The position numbers and the translations under genes are program-made. A model generated the notes under the pieces. It was not told the DNA's origin. It saw nothing but the letters and a program-made list of their open reading frames with translations, and made no database searches. A DNA stretch of 47,237 nt, taken from NCBI GenBank assembly GCA_028718545.1, contig JAQULT010000009.1, forward strand, positions 1 through 47,237, given 5' to 3'. The DNA is from Fidelibacterota bacterium. GTDB lineage: Bacteria; Fidelibacterota; Fidelibacteria; Fidelibacterales; Fidelibacteraceae. Shown here piece by piece: positions 18,667-26,862 of this stretch. Each line of letters begins with the position of its first letter. Positions within the stretch are counted from its first letter, which is position 1.

Positions 18667-19460
18667 GAAGATAGCGGGAGGATCACGATCGTCCCGTGGC
18701 GGTTAATGAGCGTATAACGGTTCTTGTCAAGTCGAATATAAATCACATCCCGGAGATCGCTTAAAAAACGGCAGTTTCCGCTCCGGGGTTCCCAGATGTA
18801 AACACCGTCGCCGCAAACCAGTCCGGAGGATTGCAGGTTCAGCGGGATGAGCTCCCGGATATCCGGTATGTCCGGCAGCAAAAATTCATCCAGGGTTTTT
18901 CCATTGGGATCGCAAAAACGCAGTACGGCACGGTCCTTCAGAAAGAGAAGAATGTTTCCGCTTAGCTTATAAATGCGCAGTTCACCGGCAACGCTGCGGT
19001 CGCCCCAGCGCTGAAGAAAACGTTCACCGGGGCGGATCTGAAAGATCTCCTGCTGAAAAGCATCGTAGATCAACCAGTCATATTCGGTGTTGACGGCAAA
19101 TTCCCTTGCGGAAACGATAGCTTCCGGCAGGGCTGTCAGCGAATGCAGATTCAGAAAGCGGTCCCAGCTGATCAAGCGGTTTTGTGCCGCATCCAGAAGC
19201 AGGATCTTGTCGGCTTCGGGGGCAAGGGGCTGGCGCGGGTCCTGCAAATTGACGCTTTTGCCAAAACCGCTTTCCGAAAAACGGTTCAGTTCCCGGTCTC
19301 CCCGGTAGCGGTATAAGGTGCGGGTTTCGCGGTTCAGGGTATAGATATCTCCCAGATCGCCGATCACGGCCGCATCACAGGCGGCGATCTTCAGCGTGTC
19401 GGCGGCCAGCGCCGGCAGCAGCATGAAAATTGCGAAAATAAATCGAAGGAACAGGATCAT
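18663..19460 (-). CDS. Exported beta-propeller-like protein, first gene of the outer-membrane operon
   Basis: A 265-residue protein starting at the ATG at 19460 (MILFLRFIFAIFMLLPALAA, a good signal peptide). The longer reading from 19577 would overlap the divergent gene at 19552. The mature part is made of repeated short beta units (LGDIYTLNRETRTLYRYRG; KILLLDAAQNRLISWDRFLN; VYIWEPRSGNCRFL) like a small beta-propeller, with the likely cleavage at ALAA-D. No lipobox Cys is visible. ATGA overlap with the 1064-residue protein gene argues for one complex. Its function is unknown. Confidence 0.72.
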   Translation of the reverse strand: MILFLRFIFAIFMLLPALAADTLKIAACDAAVIGDLGDIYTLNRETRTLYRYRGDRELNRFSESGFGKSVNLQDPRQPLAPEADKILLLDAAQNRLISWDRFLNLHSLTALPEAIVSAREFAVNTEYDWLIYDAFQQEIFQIRPGERFLQRWGDRSVAGELRIYKLSGNILLFLKDRAVLRFCDPNGKTLDEFLLPDIPDIRELIPLNLQSSGLVCGDGVYIWEPRSGNCRFLSDLRDVIYIRLDKNRYTLINRHGTIVILPLSS

Positions 19461-19551
19461 AAGAAAATTTAGCGCGGGAAATGGGAAAAGCCAAACGGGA
19501 AATGCTGACATTCCGCTTCCCTTTTTGGAAGGAAAGGCGTAAATTCGGCTC

Positions 19552-20145
19552 ATGCTGATCGTTACCGCATTATCCATCGAGGCAGAAAGCCTGCTCGCCG
19601 AACTGCAGGCGGAGGAAGGGTGCCGGTTCGGCGGAAAATATCCGCTGTACCACGGCGGGGCTCATGATATTCTTGTTTGCGGATTGGGGAAAGAGCGCGC
19701 CGAAAGGTGTTTGCGCGAGTATTTGGAAAGCCGCAGACCGGAACGCATCCTGAACGCGGGCGGTGCGGGAATTCTGGATCCCGCCCTTCAGAGGGGTCAG
19801 ATCTGCGCGATCTCCGAGGTCTGTTCCGAAAATGCGGAGCAAGTGCTTCGGCTGCATCCGCTTAATGGTCCGGGCGCACTGCGCTGTGTCAGCGTAGAAA
19901 AAGCGGTCACAGATCCGCGGCGCAGAGAAGCGATCTTTCGCAAGACCCGGGCGGGTATTGTGGATATGGAATGTCTCTTTCTTGCCGGCCTTGCCGCGGA
20001 ACAATCCATCCCGTTCTCGGCAATCAAAGTAACGAGTGATTTTGCGGATAATAACGTTGAAGGGGATTTCCGGAAACATATCCGGGAGGGGATGAAATTG
20101 CTGACGCACTATCTTCTGCAGGATAGTGGAATGATCAAACCATAA
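19552..20145 (+). CDS. Nucleoside phosphorylase/nucleosidase family enzyme (MTAN- or futalosine hydrolase-like)
   Basis: A 197-residue protein of the PNP/UDP phosphorylase superfamily. Motifs are the N-terminal IVTALSIEAESLL, the mid-domain LNAGGAGILDP, the ribose-binding VDMECLFLAGLA (Met-Glu pair) and the catalytic-Asp region KVTSDFADNN. It is shorter than typical MTA/SAH nucleosidase (about 230), so a related nucleosidase such as futalosine hydrolase is equally possible. GGAAAGG lies about 12 bases upstream of the ATG. It is divergent from the outer-membrane operon. Confidence 0.85.
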   Translation: MLIVTALSIEAESLLAELQAEEGCRFGGKYPLYHGGAHDILVCGLGKERAERCLREYLESRRPERILNAGGAGILDPALQRGQICAISEVCSENAEQVLRLHPLNGPGALRCVSVEKAVTDPRRREAIFRKTRAGIVDMECLFLAGLAAEQSIPFSAIKVTSDFADNNVEGDFRKHIREGMKLLTHYLLQDSGMIKP

Positions 20146-20178
20146 AAAATCATTTAAAGAACATCAAAGGAGTAAACA

Positions 20179-20445
20179 ATGAAAAAAAGCGTATTACTGA
20201 TCCTGATCGGAAAACGCAAGGAATCCGCAGTCAAATTACAACAGGTGCTGACCGCCTGGGGTTGCCTGATCAAGACCCGCCTCGGGCTGCATAACGGCGT
20301 CATGGAAAATTGTTCCGAAAGCGGCCTGCTTTTCCTGGAACTTTGCGGCTCCGATAAGGATAATGCGGAACTGGCGCGAAAGGTCAGCATTATTCCCGGC
20401 GTCGAATCCAAACTGGTCGTGCTGGAAGGTCCCGACGCAGAATAG
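20179..20445 (+). CDS. Small ACT-like protein (TM1266/iron-only hydrogenase regulator-like)
   Basis: An 88-residue protein with the beta-alpha-beta ACT-like pattern: a strand VLLILIGKRKESA, helix VKLQQVLTAWG, strand KTRLGLH, strand GLLFLELCG, helix, and a terminal VESKLVVLE. This resembles the TM1266 family often annotated as an iron-only hydrogenase system regulator. AAAGGAG precedes the ATG. It follows the nucleosidase by 33 bases and is probably cotranscribed. No hydrogenase gene lies in the window, and the regulatory role is a family label only. Confidence 0.72.
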   Translation: MKKSVLLILIGKRKESAVKLQQVLTAWGCLIKTRLGLHNGVMENCSESGLLFLELCGSDKDNAELARKVSIIPGVESKLVVLEGPDAE

Positions 20446-20507
20446 ACCGCCGTTCTCTCGCCACAGAAAAATCTTCTGTCCGGCTTTAACCCTGCGATAA
20501 GAAGACA

Positions 20508-20532
20508 GCGGGGGATTCGAAGGATCCCCCGC
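20508..20532. terminator. Hairpin between convergent genes
   Basis: GCGGGGGAT (20508-20516) pairs perfectly with ATCCCCCGC (20524-20532) across a 7-nt loop. It lies between the convergent ACT-like gene and ssb. No clear T-run follows on either strand, so it is a structural transcription block or a weak terminator. Confidence 0.5.
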
Positions 20533-20546
20533 AGCTTCCGTCCGGA

Positions 20547-20948
20547 TCAAAACGGAACGTCGTCCCCCGTTTTTTCATCCGGTTTTGCTTCTACGCCTTC
20601 CTCATCCTTTTCTTTCAGCTTTCCCAGCGGTGTCAGCATGTCGGCATAGACCTCGGTGACATAGTGTTTCACACTGTTGTTGTCAGTCCATTCCCGCGTA
20701 CGCAGACTGCCTTCGATATACAGCTGTTGCCCCTTGGCAAAACGCTGGCTGTAATCGGCCATGTTGCCCCAGCAGACAACACGGTGCCAGTCCGTACGGT
20801 TCTGGTAGTCGCCCTTCGCATCACGCCAGCTGAAATTGCTGGCCAGCGTGAAATGCGAGAACTTCCGGTCGTTTTTGAAGGTCTTAAGCTCGGGATCATT
20901 CCCGATGTGACCGACCAGGATGACACGGTTTGCGGAATTCCTATTCAT
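20547..20948 (-). CDS. ssb: Single-stranded DNA-binding protein
   Basis: A 133-residue SSB with one OB fold (RVILVGHIGNDPELK, FTLASNFSW, DWHRVVCWGNMADYSQRFAKGQQLYIEGSLRTREW) and a short linker ending in the acidic tip GDDVPF, the site that recruits repair and replication partners. AAAGGAGGGGG lies just upstream of the ATG. It is shorter than E. coli SSB because its linker is short, as in many bacteria. It is divergent from uvrC. Confidence 0.96.
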   Translation of the reverse strand: MNRNSANRVILVGHIGNDPELKTFKNDRKFSHFTLASNFSWRDAKGDYQNRTDWHRVVCWGNMADYSQRFAKGQQLYIEGSLRTREWTDNNSVKHYVTEVYADMLTPLGKLKEKDEEGVEAKPDEKTGDDVPF

Positions 20949-21063
20949 TTCCCCCTCCTTTCATGGTTTTGGGTAAACAGGAATATACATCCTTCTTTTG
21001 TTTGCATTTCTCGCGGAAATGTATGATTATTTCGATTGAAGTGCAAACGGGAGACCCGAATCT

Positions 21064-22890
21064 GTGACCGACGTCATTAAAACAAAGCAAAAAATGTTAC
21101 CGGATAAACCGGGTGTCTATCTTTATTACGATATTCACAAAACGGTCATCTACGTCGGCAAGGCAAAATCCCTGCGTAAACGCGTGCTGTCCTATTTCCG
21201 CGAAACGGTCCCGGATCCCAAGACCCGGGTCCTGGTCTCGAAGATCGCGGATATCGAATGGATCATTACGGATTCCGAAGTGGAAGCCCTGCTGCTGGAA
21301 AATAATCTGATCAAACAATACGCGCCGCGTTATAACGTCATGCTCAAGGACGACAAGAGCTATCCCTATATCTGTATCAGCAACGAGCCTTTCCCGCGCG
21401 TATTCTCCACCCGCAATGTGCAGAAGGGCGAGGGGCGCTATTTCGGTCCCTACACGGATTCCGGACATATCCGGAACCTGCTGCGGATCATTCATAAGAT
21501 CTTTCCGGTGCGGATCTGCAGAAGAAAGATCGCAGCCGGCGGGAATCCCGGGGACGAGCCCTGTCTGCAGTATCATCTCAAGAATTGCGATGCGCCCTGC
21601 ATCGGCGGGATATCGGTGGAGGATTACGCCGTTTTTACCGAAGAAATCGAGCGTTTTCTCAACGGGAACACCCGGCCGGTGATCGAGCGCCTGACGCTGG
21701 AAATGCAGGAAGCTTCGGACAGCATGCGCTATGAAGATGCCGCTCGTATCCGCGACCGCCTGCAGGTGCTGAAAAAATACACGAACCGGCAATCGGTGAT
21801 CCAAACGGATTTCCGCAGCCGGGATGTACTGGCGCTCTCAGTTGCCGAACATGACGCTATCGTGGTGATCTTCCGGCTGCGGGAAGGCGTACTGACCGGA
21901 CGCGAGCGCTTTCATCTGAAGCATATCGAAGACAGCGAGCCGCAGTATATCCTGCAGGATTTTATCCGTCGCTATTACGCCGGCACACAACTGTATCCCG
22001 ATGAGGTGTTTGCCGATCTTGAAGAGGATATTCCGCTCTTTGAGGATTATCTGAAAAAGCTGTCCGGCAGAAGCATCCGCATCGTCCGTCCCGAACGCGG
22101 CAAAAAGGCGCAGCTCTTCACCCTGGCAAAAAAGAACGCCGATATGCTGCTGAAGGACGTGCTTCTGCAGAAAATGAAGCTCAGCATCAAGCCGGGCAAA
22201 ATGGTGGAATCGCTGCAGCAGGCGCTGAATCTGGCCGCACCGCCGCTGCGTATCGAAGGGTTCGATATCTCGCATCTGCAGGGTAAAGAAACGGTGGCTT
22301 CCATGGTCTATTTCGAGAACGGCGCGGCAAAGCGTTCCGAATACCGCAAATACAATATCCGTTCGGTGGACAAACCCGACGATTTTGAAAGCATGCGCGA
22401 AGTGCTGTGCCGCCGCTACACCCGGCAGCTGCAGGAAAACGCCCTGTTGCCGGACCTGATCCTGATCGACGGCGGAAAAGGCCAGCTGAGCGCGGCCAAA
22501 GGCGTGCTGGACGAACTGGGGCTGAACAATATTCCCGTCATCGGACTGGCCAAGCGGCTCGAGGAAGTGTTCATTCCCGGCTACTCCCAGGCACAGAACA
22601 TTCCCAAGACCTCACCCGCCGTGATCCTGCTAAGGCGCATTCGTGATGAAGCGCATCGCTTTGCCATTACCTTTCATCGCGATAAACGCGGAAAAGCGAT
22701 GGTGAAAAGTATTCTGGATGATATCCCCGGTGTCGGTGAAACACGGAGAAAAAGTCTCCTGACCACATTTGGGTCAATACAAAAGATCACGGAAGTATCC
22801 GCAGAAGAGATCGCTAAACAGGCCGGGATCCCCCTAAAACTTGCAATCAAAATTTTAGACTACCTCACACAGGATAAGCATGAAAGCTAG
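21064..22890 (+). CDS. uvrC: Excinuclease ABC subunit C
   Basis: A 608-residue nucleotide-excision-repair nuclease. It has the N-terminal GIY-YIG domain (KPGVYLYYDIHKTVIYVGKA), a Cys-rich segment (CRRKIAAGGNPGDEPCLQYHLKNCDAPC), the UVR motif (near residue 200), the RNase H-like 5'-incision domain (IEGFDISHLQGKETVASMV; LILIDGGKGQLSAA) and the C-terminal helix-hairpin-helix (DDIPGVGETRRKSLL). The start is GTG. Its 3' end overlaps the next gene by 11 bases. Confidence 0.97.
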   Translation: MTDVIKTKQKMLPDKPGVYLYYDIHKTVIYVGKAKSLRKRVLSYFRETVPDPKTRVLVSKIADIEWIITDSEVEALLLENNLIKQYAPRYNVMLKDDKSYPYICISNEPFPRVFSTRNVQKGEGRYFGPYTDSGHIRNLLRIIHKIFPVRICRRKIAAGGNPGDEPCLQYHLKNCDAPCIGGISVEDYAVFTEEIERFLNGNTRPVIERLTLEMQEASDSMRYEDAARIRDRLQVLKKYTNRQSVIQTDFRSRDVLALSVAEHDAIVVIFRLREGVLTGRERFHLKHIEDSEPQYILQDFIRRYYAGTQLYPDEVFADLEEDIPLFEDYLKKLSGRSIRIVRPERGKKAQLFTLAKKNADMLLKDVLLQKMKLSIKPGKMVESLQQALNLAAPPLRIEGFDISHLQGKETVASMVYFENGAAKRSEYRKYNIRSVDKPDDFESMREVLCRRYTRQLQENALLPDLILIDGGKGQLSAAKGVLDELGLNNIPVIGLAKRLEEVFIPGYSQAQNIPKTSPAVILLRRIRDEAHRFAITFHRDKRGKAMVKSILDDIPGVGETRRKSLLTTFGSIQKITEVSAEEIAKQAGIPLKLAIKILDYLTQDKHES

Positions 22891-23584
22891 CGGAATCTAC
22901 CGACTCCAACTTTCGAACCGTGAGATCCCCATCGAACTGCAATACGGTTATAGAAGACGCCTGACCTTAACGGTCTATCCGGACCGGCGGATCGTTGCCC
23001 GAATTCCTTATGGATCCCCCAAACGAAAAGTCGAAGAATACTTTCATAAAAAAACACGTTGGATGCTAAAGCATCTAAAACATTTTGAGCAGCATCCTCC
23101 CGAAAGCGAAAAGACCTATAGCGAAGGTGAAGAATTCGACTATCTTGGGAATAAAGTTAAACTAAAATTGACCACGGGCGCCACCCGGATCGCGCTTAGG
23201 GGTGAAGACCTCATCGTCCGCGTGAAAGACCCGGCCGACAAGGACATGATCGCCCGGGTAATTGATCGCTGGTATCGCAAAAAAGCGATCGAGGTACTAA
23301 GCCCGCGATATCATGAAATGCTGGATCGTTTAAAATATCTTGAGCTTCCCGAAACCTCCTTGCGTTTTTATAAAATGAAACGCCGCTGGGGAAGCTGCAG
23401 CGCAAAGGGCGTTGTCACCCTGAATACGGAATTGATCAAAAAGACGCCGGAATCGATCGATTACGTGATCCTGCACGAGCTCTGCCACCTGAAGGTGCCG
23501 GCGCATAACAAAGCGTTTTATGACTTGCTGGAAAGCGTTTTGCCCGACTGGAAGATCCGGCGCGGAAAACTGAATGGAAGATAA
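22880..23584 (+). CDS. YgjP-type zinc metallopeptidase (M48-like)
   Basis: A 234-residue protein of the YgjP/SprT-like group. The zinc motif is ILHELCHLKVPAHNKAFYDLL (HExxH plus downstream residues), preceded by the conserved RRWGSCSAKGVVTLN. No signal peptide or membrane segment is seen, so it is cytoplasmic. It begins inside the last 11 bases of uvrC and is probably translated from the same message. Its role is unknown. Confidence 0.88.
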   Translation: MKASGIYRLQLSNREIPIELQYGYRRRLTLTVYPDRRIVARIPYGSPKRKVEEYFHKKTRWMLKHLKHFEQHPPESEKTYSEGEEFDYLGNKVKLKLTTGATRIALRGEDLIVRVKDPADKDMIARVIDRWYRKKAIEVLSPRYHEMLDRLKYLELPETSLRFYKMKRRWGSCSAKGVVTLNTELIKKTPESIDYVILHELCHLKVPAHNKAFYDLLESVLPDWKIRRGKLNGR

Positions 23585-23649
23585 AGGTTTAATGGTAATT
23601 TTTTAAGGTTATTTATATTGGGCTCGCCGCATCAGCGACGACGCGTTAA

Positions 23650-23734
23650 GAAAATCCGATGCGTGAACGTTAAAAAATACTTAGGTTGAGCAAAGCGAGA
23701 CCATTTAAGTATTTTAGTGAACGAAGAGGATTTT
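23650..23734. repeat. Nested inverted repeat in the gap before rlmD
   Basis: AAAATACTTA (23674-23683) pairs with TAAGTATTTT (23706-23715), enclosed by AAAATCC and GGATTTT near 23651 and 23728. Downstream, 23759-23823 holds ACTTTCTTTTGCTTCTCCC and AGCAAAGAAAAGAAGGGG, an imperfect inverted pair. The gap 23585-23968 shows no gene; it appears to be built from palindromic repeats plus an AT-rich promoter-like stretch next to rlmD. Confidence 0.5.
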
Positions 23735-23968
23735 TAGCCAAAGTCGATTAAGCGGCTGACTTTCTTTTGCTTCTCCCATGGGGATCCCCCCGGGATTTTC
23801 TTTGGTCAGCAAAGAAAAGAAGGGGTCTGTTCAGATCACATGATATATTTACTTTACTATGGATGTGATGCAAAATATTACATTCGTAACTTTGTTTACT
23901 TACTTTTTTTCTTCTTTTTTGTGCTGAATGATTTAAATTCGAAGCGGAAGCCATCGGAAAAAAACAAT

Positions 23969-25378
23969 ATGATTGATATCAGAAAAAACGACGAGCTCGA
24001 ACTGAAAATAGAAAGCATCGCCTTCGGCGGAAAGGGTATCGCGCGGAAGGACAATTTTGTGATCTTTGTGCGCGATGCGCTCCCCGGCCAGATTGTAAAA
24101 GCCCTGATCATCAAAAAACGGTCCGGCTTCGCCGAAGCGATCATCACGGATGTCATTCAGCACTCCCCGGATGAAATTCCCGCGCCCTGTCCCTATTTTG
24201 GTGATTGCGGCGGATGCCGTTTCCAGAACCTGGCCTATCCCGCACAGCTTGCGATGAAAACCGCACAGGTCCGGGAAACTTACGCCCATCTTGCCGGTAT
24301 GCCGGACATTCCTATCCTTCCCGCACTGCCCGCTCCGGAGATCTACGGCTACCGCAATAAAATGGATTTTTCCACCGGCGTGTCGCGATGGATACAAAAA
24401 GAGAACGACAGGGGCGGCGACCGGGATTTTGCCATCGGACTGCACGCGCCCGGGCGCTTTGACAAGATCCTGGACATTGACGCCTGTCTCTTACAGGATG
24501 AAGAGCGGAATGCGATCTTTCATGAAATTCGCGAAATAGTCCGCGAAGAAAATCTTCCGCTGAACAACCCGCGCGAACAAAGCGGCTTTCTGCGGAATAT
24601 CGTGATCCGCAAGGGCGAACATTCCGGCGAGATCATGGTAAATATCGTGACCCGCTATGAAAATAAAGATCTTTTGGATGCATGGATCGCACCGTTGACG
24701 ATAAAATTTCCGGCCATCTGTTCCGTGGTGAACAATATCACCAATTCCATGGGCGACCAATCCGTCGGGGAGAAAGAAGTGCTGCTCTTTGGAAAGCCCG
24801 TGATCCACGACTGTCTGGGCGGAAAAAATTATGAGATCGCCGCGAACGCCTTTTTTCAGACCAATACCCGCGCGGCGGAACAGCTGTACGAAGTGGTTCT
24901 GGACTTTGCGTCCCCAAGGGAAACGGATGTGGTCTGGGACTTTTACTGCGGCACGGGCTCCATTGCGCTGTTCATTGCGGAAAAGGTAAAAAAAGTGTAC
25001 GGATTCGAACTGGTGGAAGACGCGGTCAGGAACGCGAAACGGAATGCCGTTCAGAACGGCGTGGAGAACTGCGCATTTTTCACGGCGGACCTGGACCGCT
25101 TTCTGCAGCAGAACCCGGAACTGATCGCCGGACTGGAAAAACCGGACCTGGTCATCGTCGATCCGCCGCGCTCGGGACTCAATCCGAAATTTTTGCAGCA
25201 GCTTATCGGGCTCCGCCCGCCGAGGATCGTGTACGTCAGCTGCAACCCCGCCACCCAGGCCCGGGATATTGTGCTGTTATCCGAAGCGGGATATCGGACG
25301 GAAAAGATACAACCGGTCGATATGTTCCCCCACACCGCGCACATCGAAAGCGTAGCGTTGCTGCTGGGGGGAGAATAA
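23969..25378 (+). CDS. rlmD: 23S rRNA (uracil-5-)-methyltransferase RlmD
   Basis: A 469-residue SAM-dependent tRNA/rRNA uracil methyltransferase: N-terminal TRAM domain (ELKIESIAFGGKGIARKDNFVIFV), [4Fe-4S] Cys motif CPYFGDCGGCRFQNL, SAM-binding DFYCGTGSIALF, DPPRSGLNP and the catalytic VSCNPATQARD. I use the ATG at 23969; the frame is open to 23840 but that part is unlike the family. The last codons (VDMFPHTAHIESVALL) are repeated as relics at 29924 and 39676. This gene closes the GC-rich half of the window. Confidence 0.93.
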   Translation: MIDIRKNDELELKIESIAFGGKGIARKDNFVIFVRDALPGQIVKALIIKKRSGFAEAIITDVIQHSPDEIPAPCPYFGDCGGCRFQNLAYPAQLAMKTAQVRETYAHLAGMPDIPILPALPAPEIYGYRNKMDFSTGVSRWIQKENDRGGDRDFAIGLHAPGRFDKILDIDACLLQDEERNAIFHEIREIVREENLPLNNPREQSGFLRNIVIRKGEHSGEIMVNIVTRYENKDLLDAWIAPLTIKFPAICSVVNNITNSMGDQSVGEKEVLLFGKPVIHDCLGGKNYEIAANAFFQTNTRAAEQLYEVVLDFASPRETDVVWDFYCGTGSIALFIAEKVKKVYGFELVEDAVRNAKRNAVQNGVENCAFFTADLDRFLQQNPELIAGLEKPDLVIVDPPRSGLNPKFLQQLIGLRPPRIVYVSCNPATQARDIVLLSEAGYRTEKIQPVDMFPHTAHIESVALLLGGE

Positions 25379-25449
25379 AGAGAAAAGAAATGCCGGTCGA
25401 CCGCACGCAGGCGAAGGCCGTGAGCGGTATTATCATTTCAGTTCGTACG

Positions 25450-25663
25450 TATGATATATATATATTTATATGATATCCTCATAACAAACAAAACAATTGA
25501 CAATATCTTTTATATTCATTATACTTTACCAGAGATACTTAATAAATACCGGCCATGGAAAATAAAATGTACATGGATTGTTGGTTGATAGTGAAAGGGC
25601 GTTCACTATTGTGCCTGTAGGCGTTAAGGACAATTTTTAGCATGAAGGGATACGAAGCACAAT
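25450..25663 (+). repeat. Promoter-leader cassette, copy A
   Basis: It matches copies B, C and D from the TATGATATCC block through the promoter and leader to MKGY-. The cassette's left part (present in the others) is absent here; instead about 70 bases of unrelated DNA follow rlmD. The leader hairpin is 25589-25608. A short ORF starts at 25642 (ATG AAG GGA TAC GAA) and, unlike in other copies, runs 27 codons to 25725. Confidence 0.9.
25497..25525 (+). promoter_or_regulatory. Sigma70 promoter, cassette A
   Basis: TTGACA (25497-25502), a 17-bp spacer and TATACT (25520-25525) match the consensus spacing. It would drive the PD40 lipoprotein and papain-like genes from a long, structured leader. 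Confidence 0.85.
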
Positions 25664-25734
25664 GGGGGGTGTGCATTATTTATATTATAGTGTCTGTCCA
25701 ACAAATTTTTAAAGGGGTGCAATAGGTAATTGAT

Positions 25735-26841
25735 ATGTATCAAAATGTTAAATCTTTTAGTATTTCAATTTTATTTTTATTGTGTATTTTAATTTATTCT
25801 TGCATCATATTCCCAAGTCATTATACAATTGATTTGTGTTATAATATGCTTGATGAAAATTCTAATTGGCAAATATATGCTGATAATAAAGAATTAACTA
25901 AACAATATAATATTTCAAATAATCAATACGATGATGCTTACTCACCATCCTGGTCGCCCGATGGTAAATATATAGCATTTAGAAATGATTTTGGTCTTGG
26001 AGTATCTGGTTCCAGTATCAATTTATATGATGTTTTGTCAGATAGTTTAATTAATATTACCCCTGAGTTCACATCAGGAGAAAGTGGAAGGCCATTACTT
26101 TGGTCGCCTGCTGGCGATAAAATTATTTATTATTATCATAAAGTTGGAGAACCCTATTTTTACTATATCATGAACTTTGACGGCTCTAATAAGATAAAAC
26201 TTTTTGAGAAGCAAAAAGATGAGAATATTATATCTTTTTGTGATCAAGGCACTGCCCTTCTTTATTCAAAAGAACAATCACTATATAAAATTAATATAGA
26301 TAATCTGACTTCTGAATTGATAGTAGATTTTTCTACTTTAAGTAATTATTCAACATATGTTGATGATTATAATGATGACAATTCTACAATTTTATGCCAT
26401 GATGATTCTAGCAGATGGAATGGAGGGGCAACTTTTATTATAAAAGAGATAAATCTTGAGTCTTTAAATATTGACACTTTAATACAATCAAGTGAAAATA
26501 ATCTATTATTTTTTCCTTCATATTCAAATGACTACACTAGAATATCTTTTTTCGAAAAAAACCATGATTCAAACATACAAAAGCTCCTTATAATTGATGG
26601 AGAAGATAATATTCATGAAATATATTCTTTTCAATCTGAGACAATGAATTTTGGTCATAATAAGCCATTGTTTAGTCCGTATAATAAATATATATTATTT
26701 GAATTAATTACTAATAAATCAAATTCATCTGGAACACACATGTCAACAACTAATACTATAATTATTAATATTATTACAAAAAATACAGTTGAAATTATGA
26801 ACGCGCAAAACGCCCGATGGAATCCGCAGAAAAAATTCTAA
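25735..26841 (+). CDS. TolB-like PD40 beta-propeller lipoprotein
   Basis: A 368-residue lipoprotein. The signal peptide ends in LIYSC, a good lipobox with Cys near residue 23. The mature protein has PD40 blades (YSPSWSPDGKYIAFRND, LLWSPAGDKIIYYYH, SYSNDYTRISFF, FSPYNKYILFEL) as in TolB. It probably sits on a membrane facing the periplasm or surface. Codon use is strongly AT-rich, unlike the first half of the window. It stands between cassette A and the papain-like T9SS gene (21-base gap), so it may be that protein's partner. The ribosome site is weak. Confidence 0.82.
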   Translation: MYQNVKSFSISILFLLCILIYSCIIFPSHYTIDLCYNMLDENSNWQIYADNKELTKQYNISNNQYDDAYSPSWSPDGKYIAFRNDFGLGVSGSSINLYDVLSDSLINITPEFTSGESGRPLLWSPAGDKIIYYYHKVGEPYFYYIMNFDGSNKIKLFEKQKDENIISFCDQGTALLYSKEQSLYKINIDNLTSELIVDFSTLSNYSTYVDDYNDDNSTILCHDDSSRWNGGATFIIKEINLESLNIDTLIQSSENNLLFFPSYSNDYTRISFFEKNHDSNIQKLLIIDGEDNIHEIYSFQSETMNFGHNKPLFSPYNKYILFELITNKSNSSGTHMSTTNTIIINIITKNTVEIMNAQNARWNPQKKF

Positions 26842-26862
26842 TCAAAACGTGAAGGAGAAAAC

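Noticed and set aside
23840-23968. N-terminal extension of RlmD from 23840
   Set aside because: The added 43 residues are hydrophobic and AT-rich, unlike the TRAM-domain start of the family; the ATG at 23969 gives the usual length.
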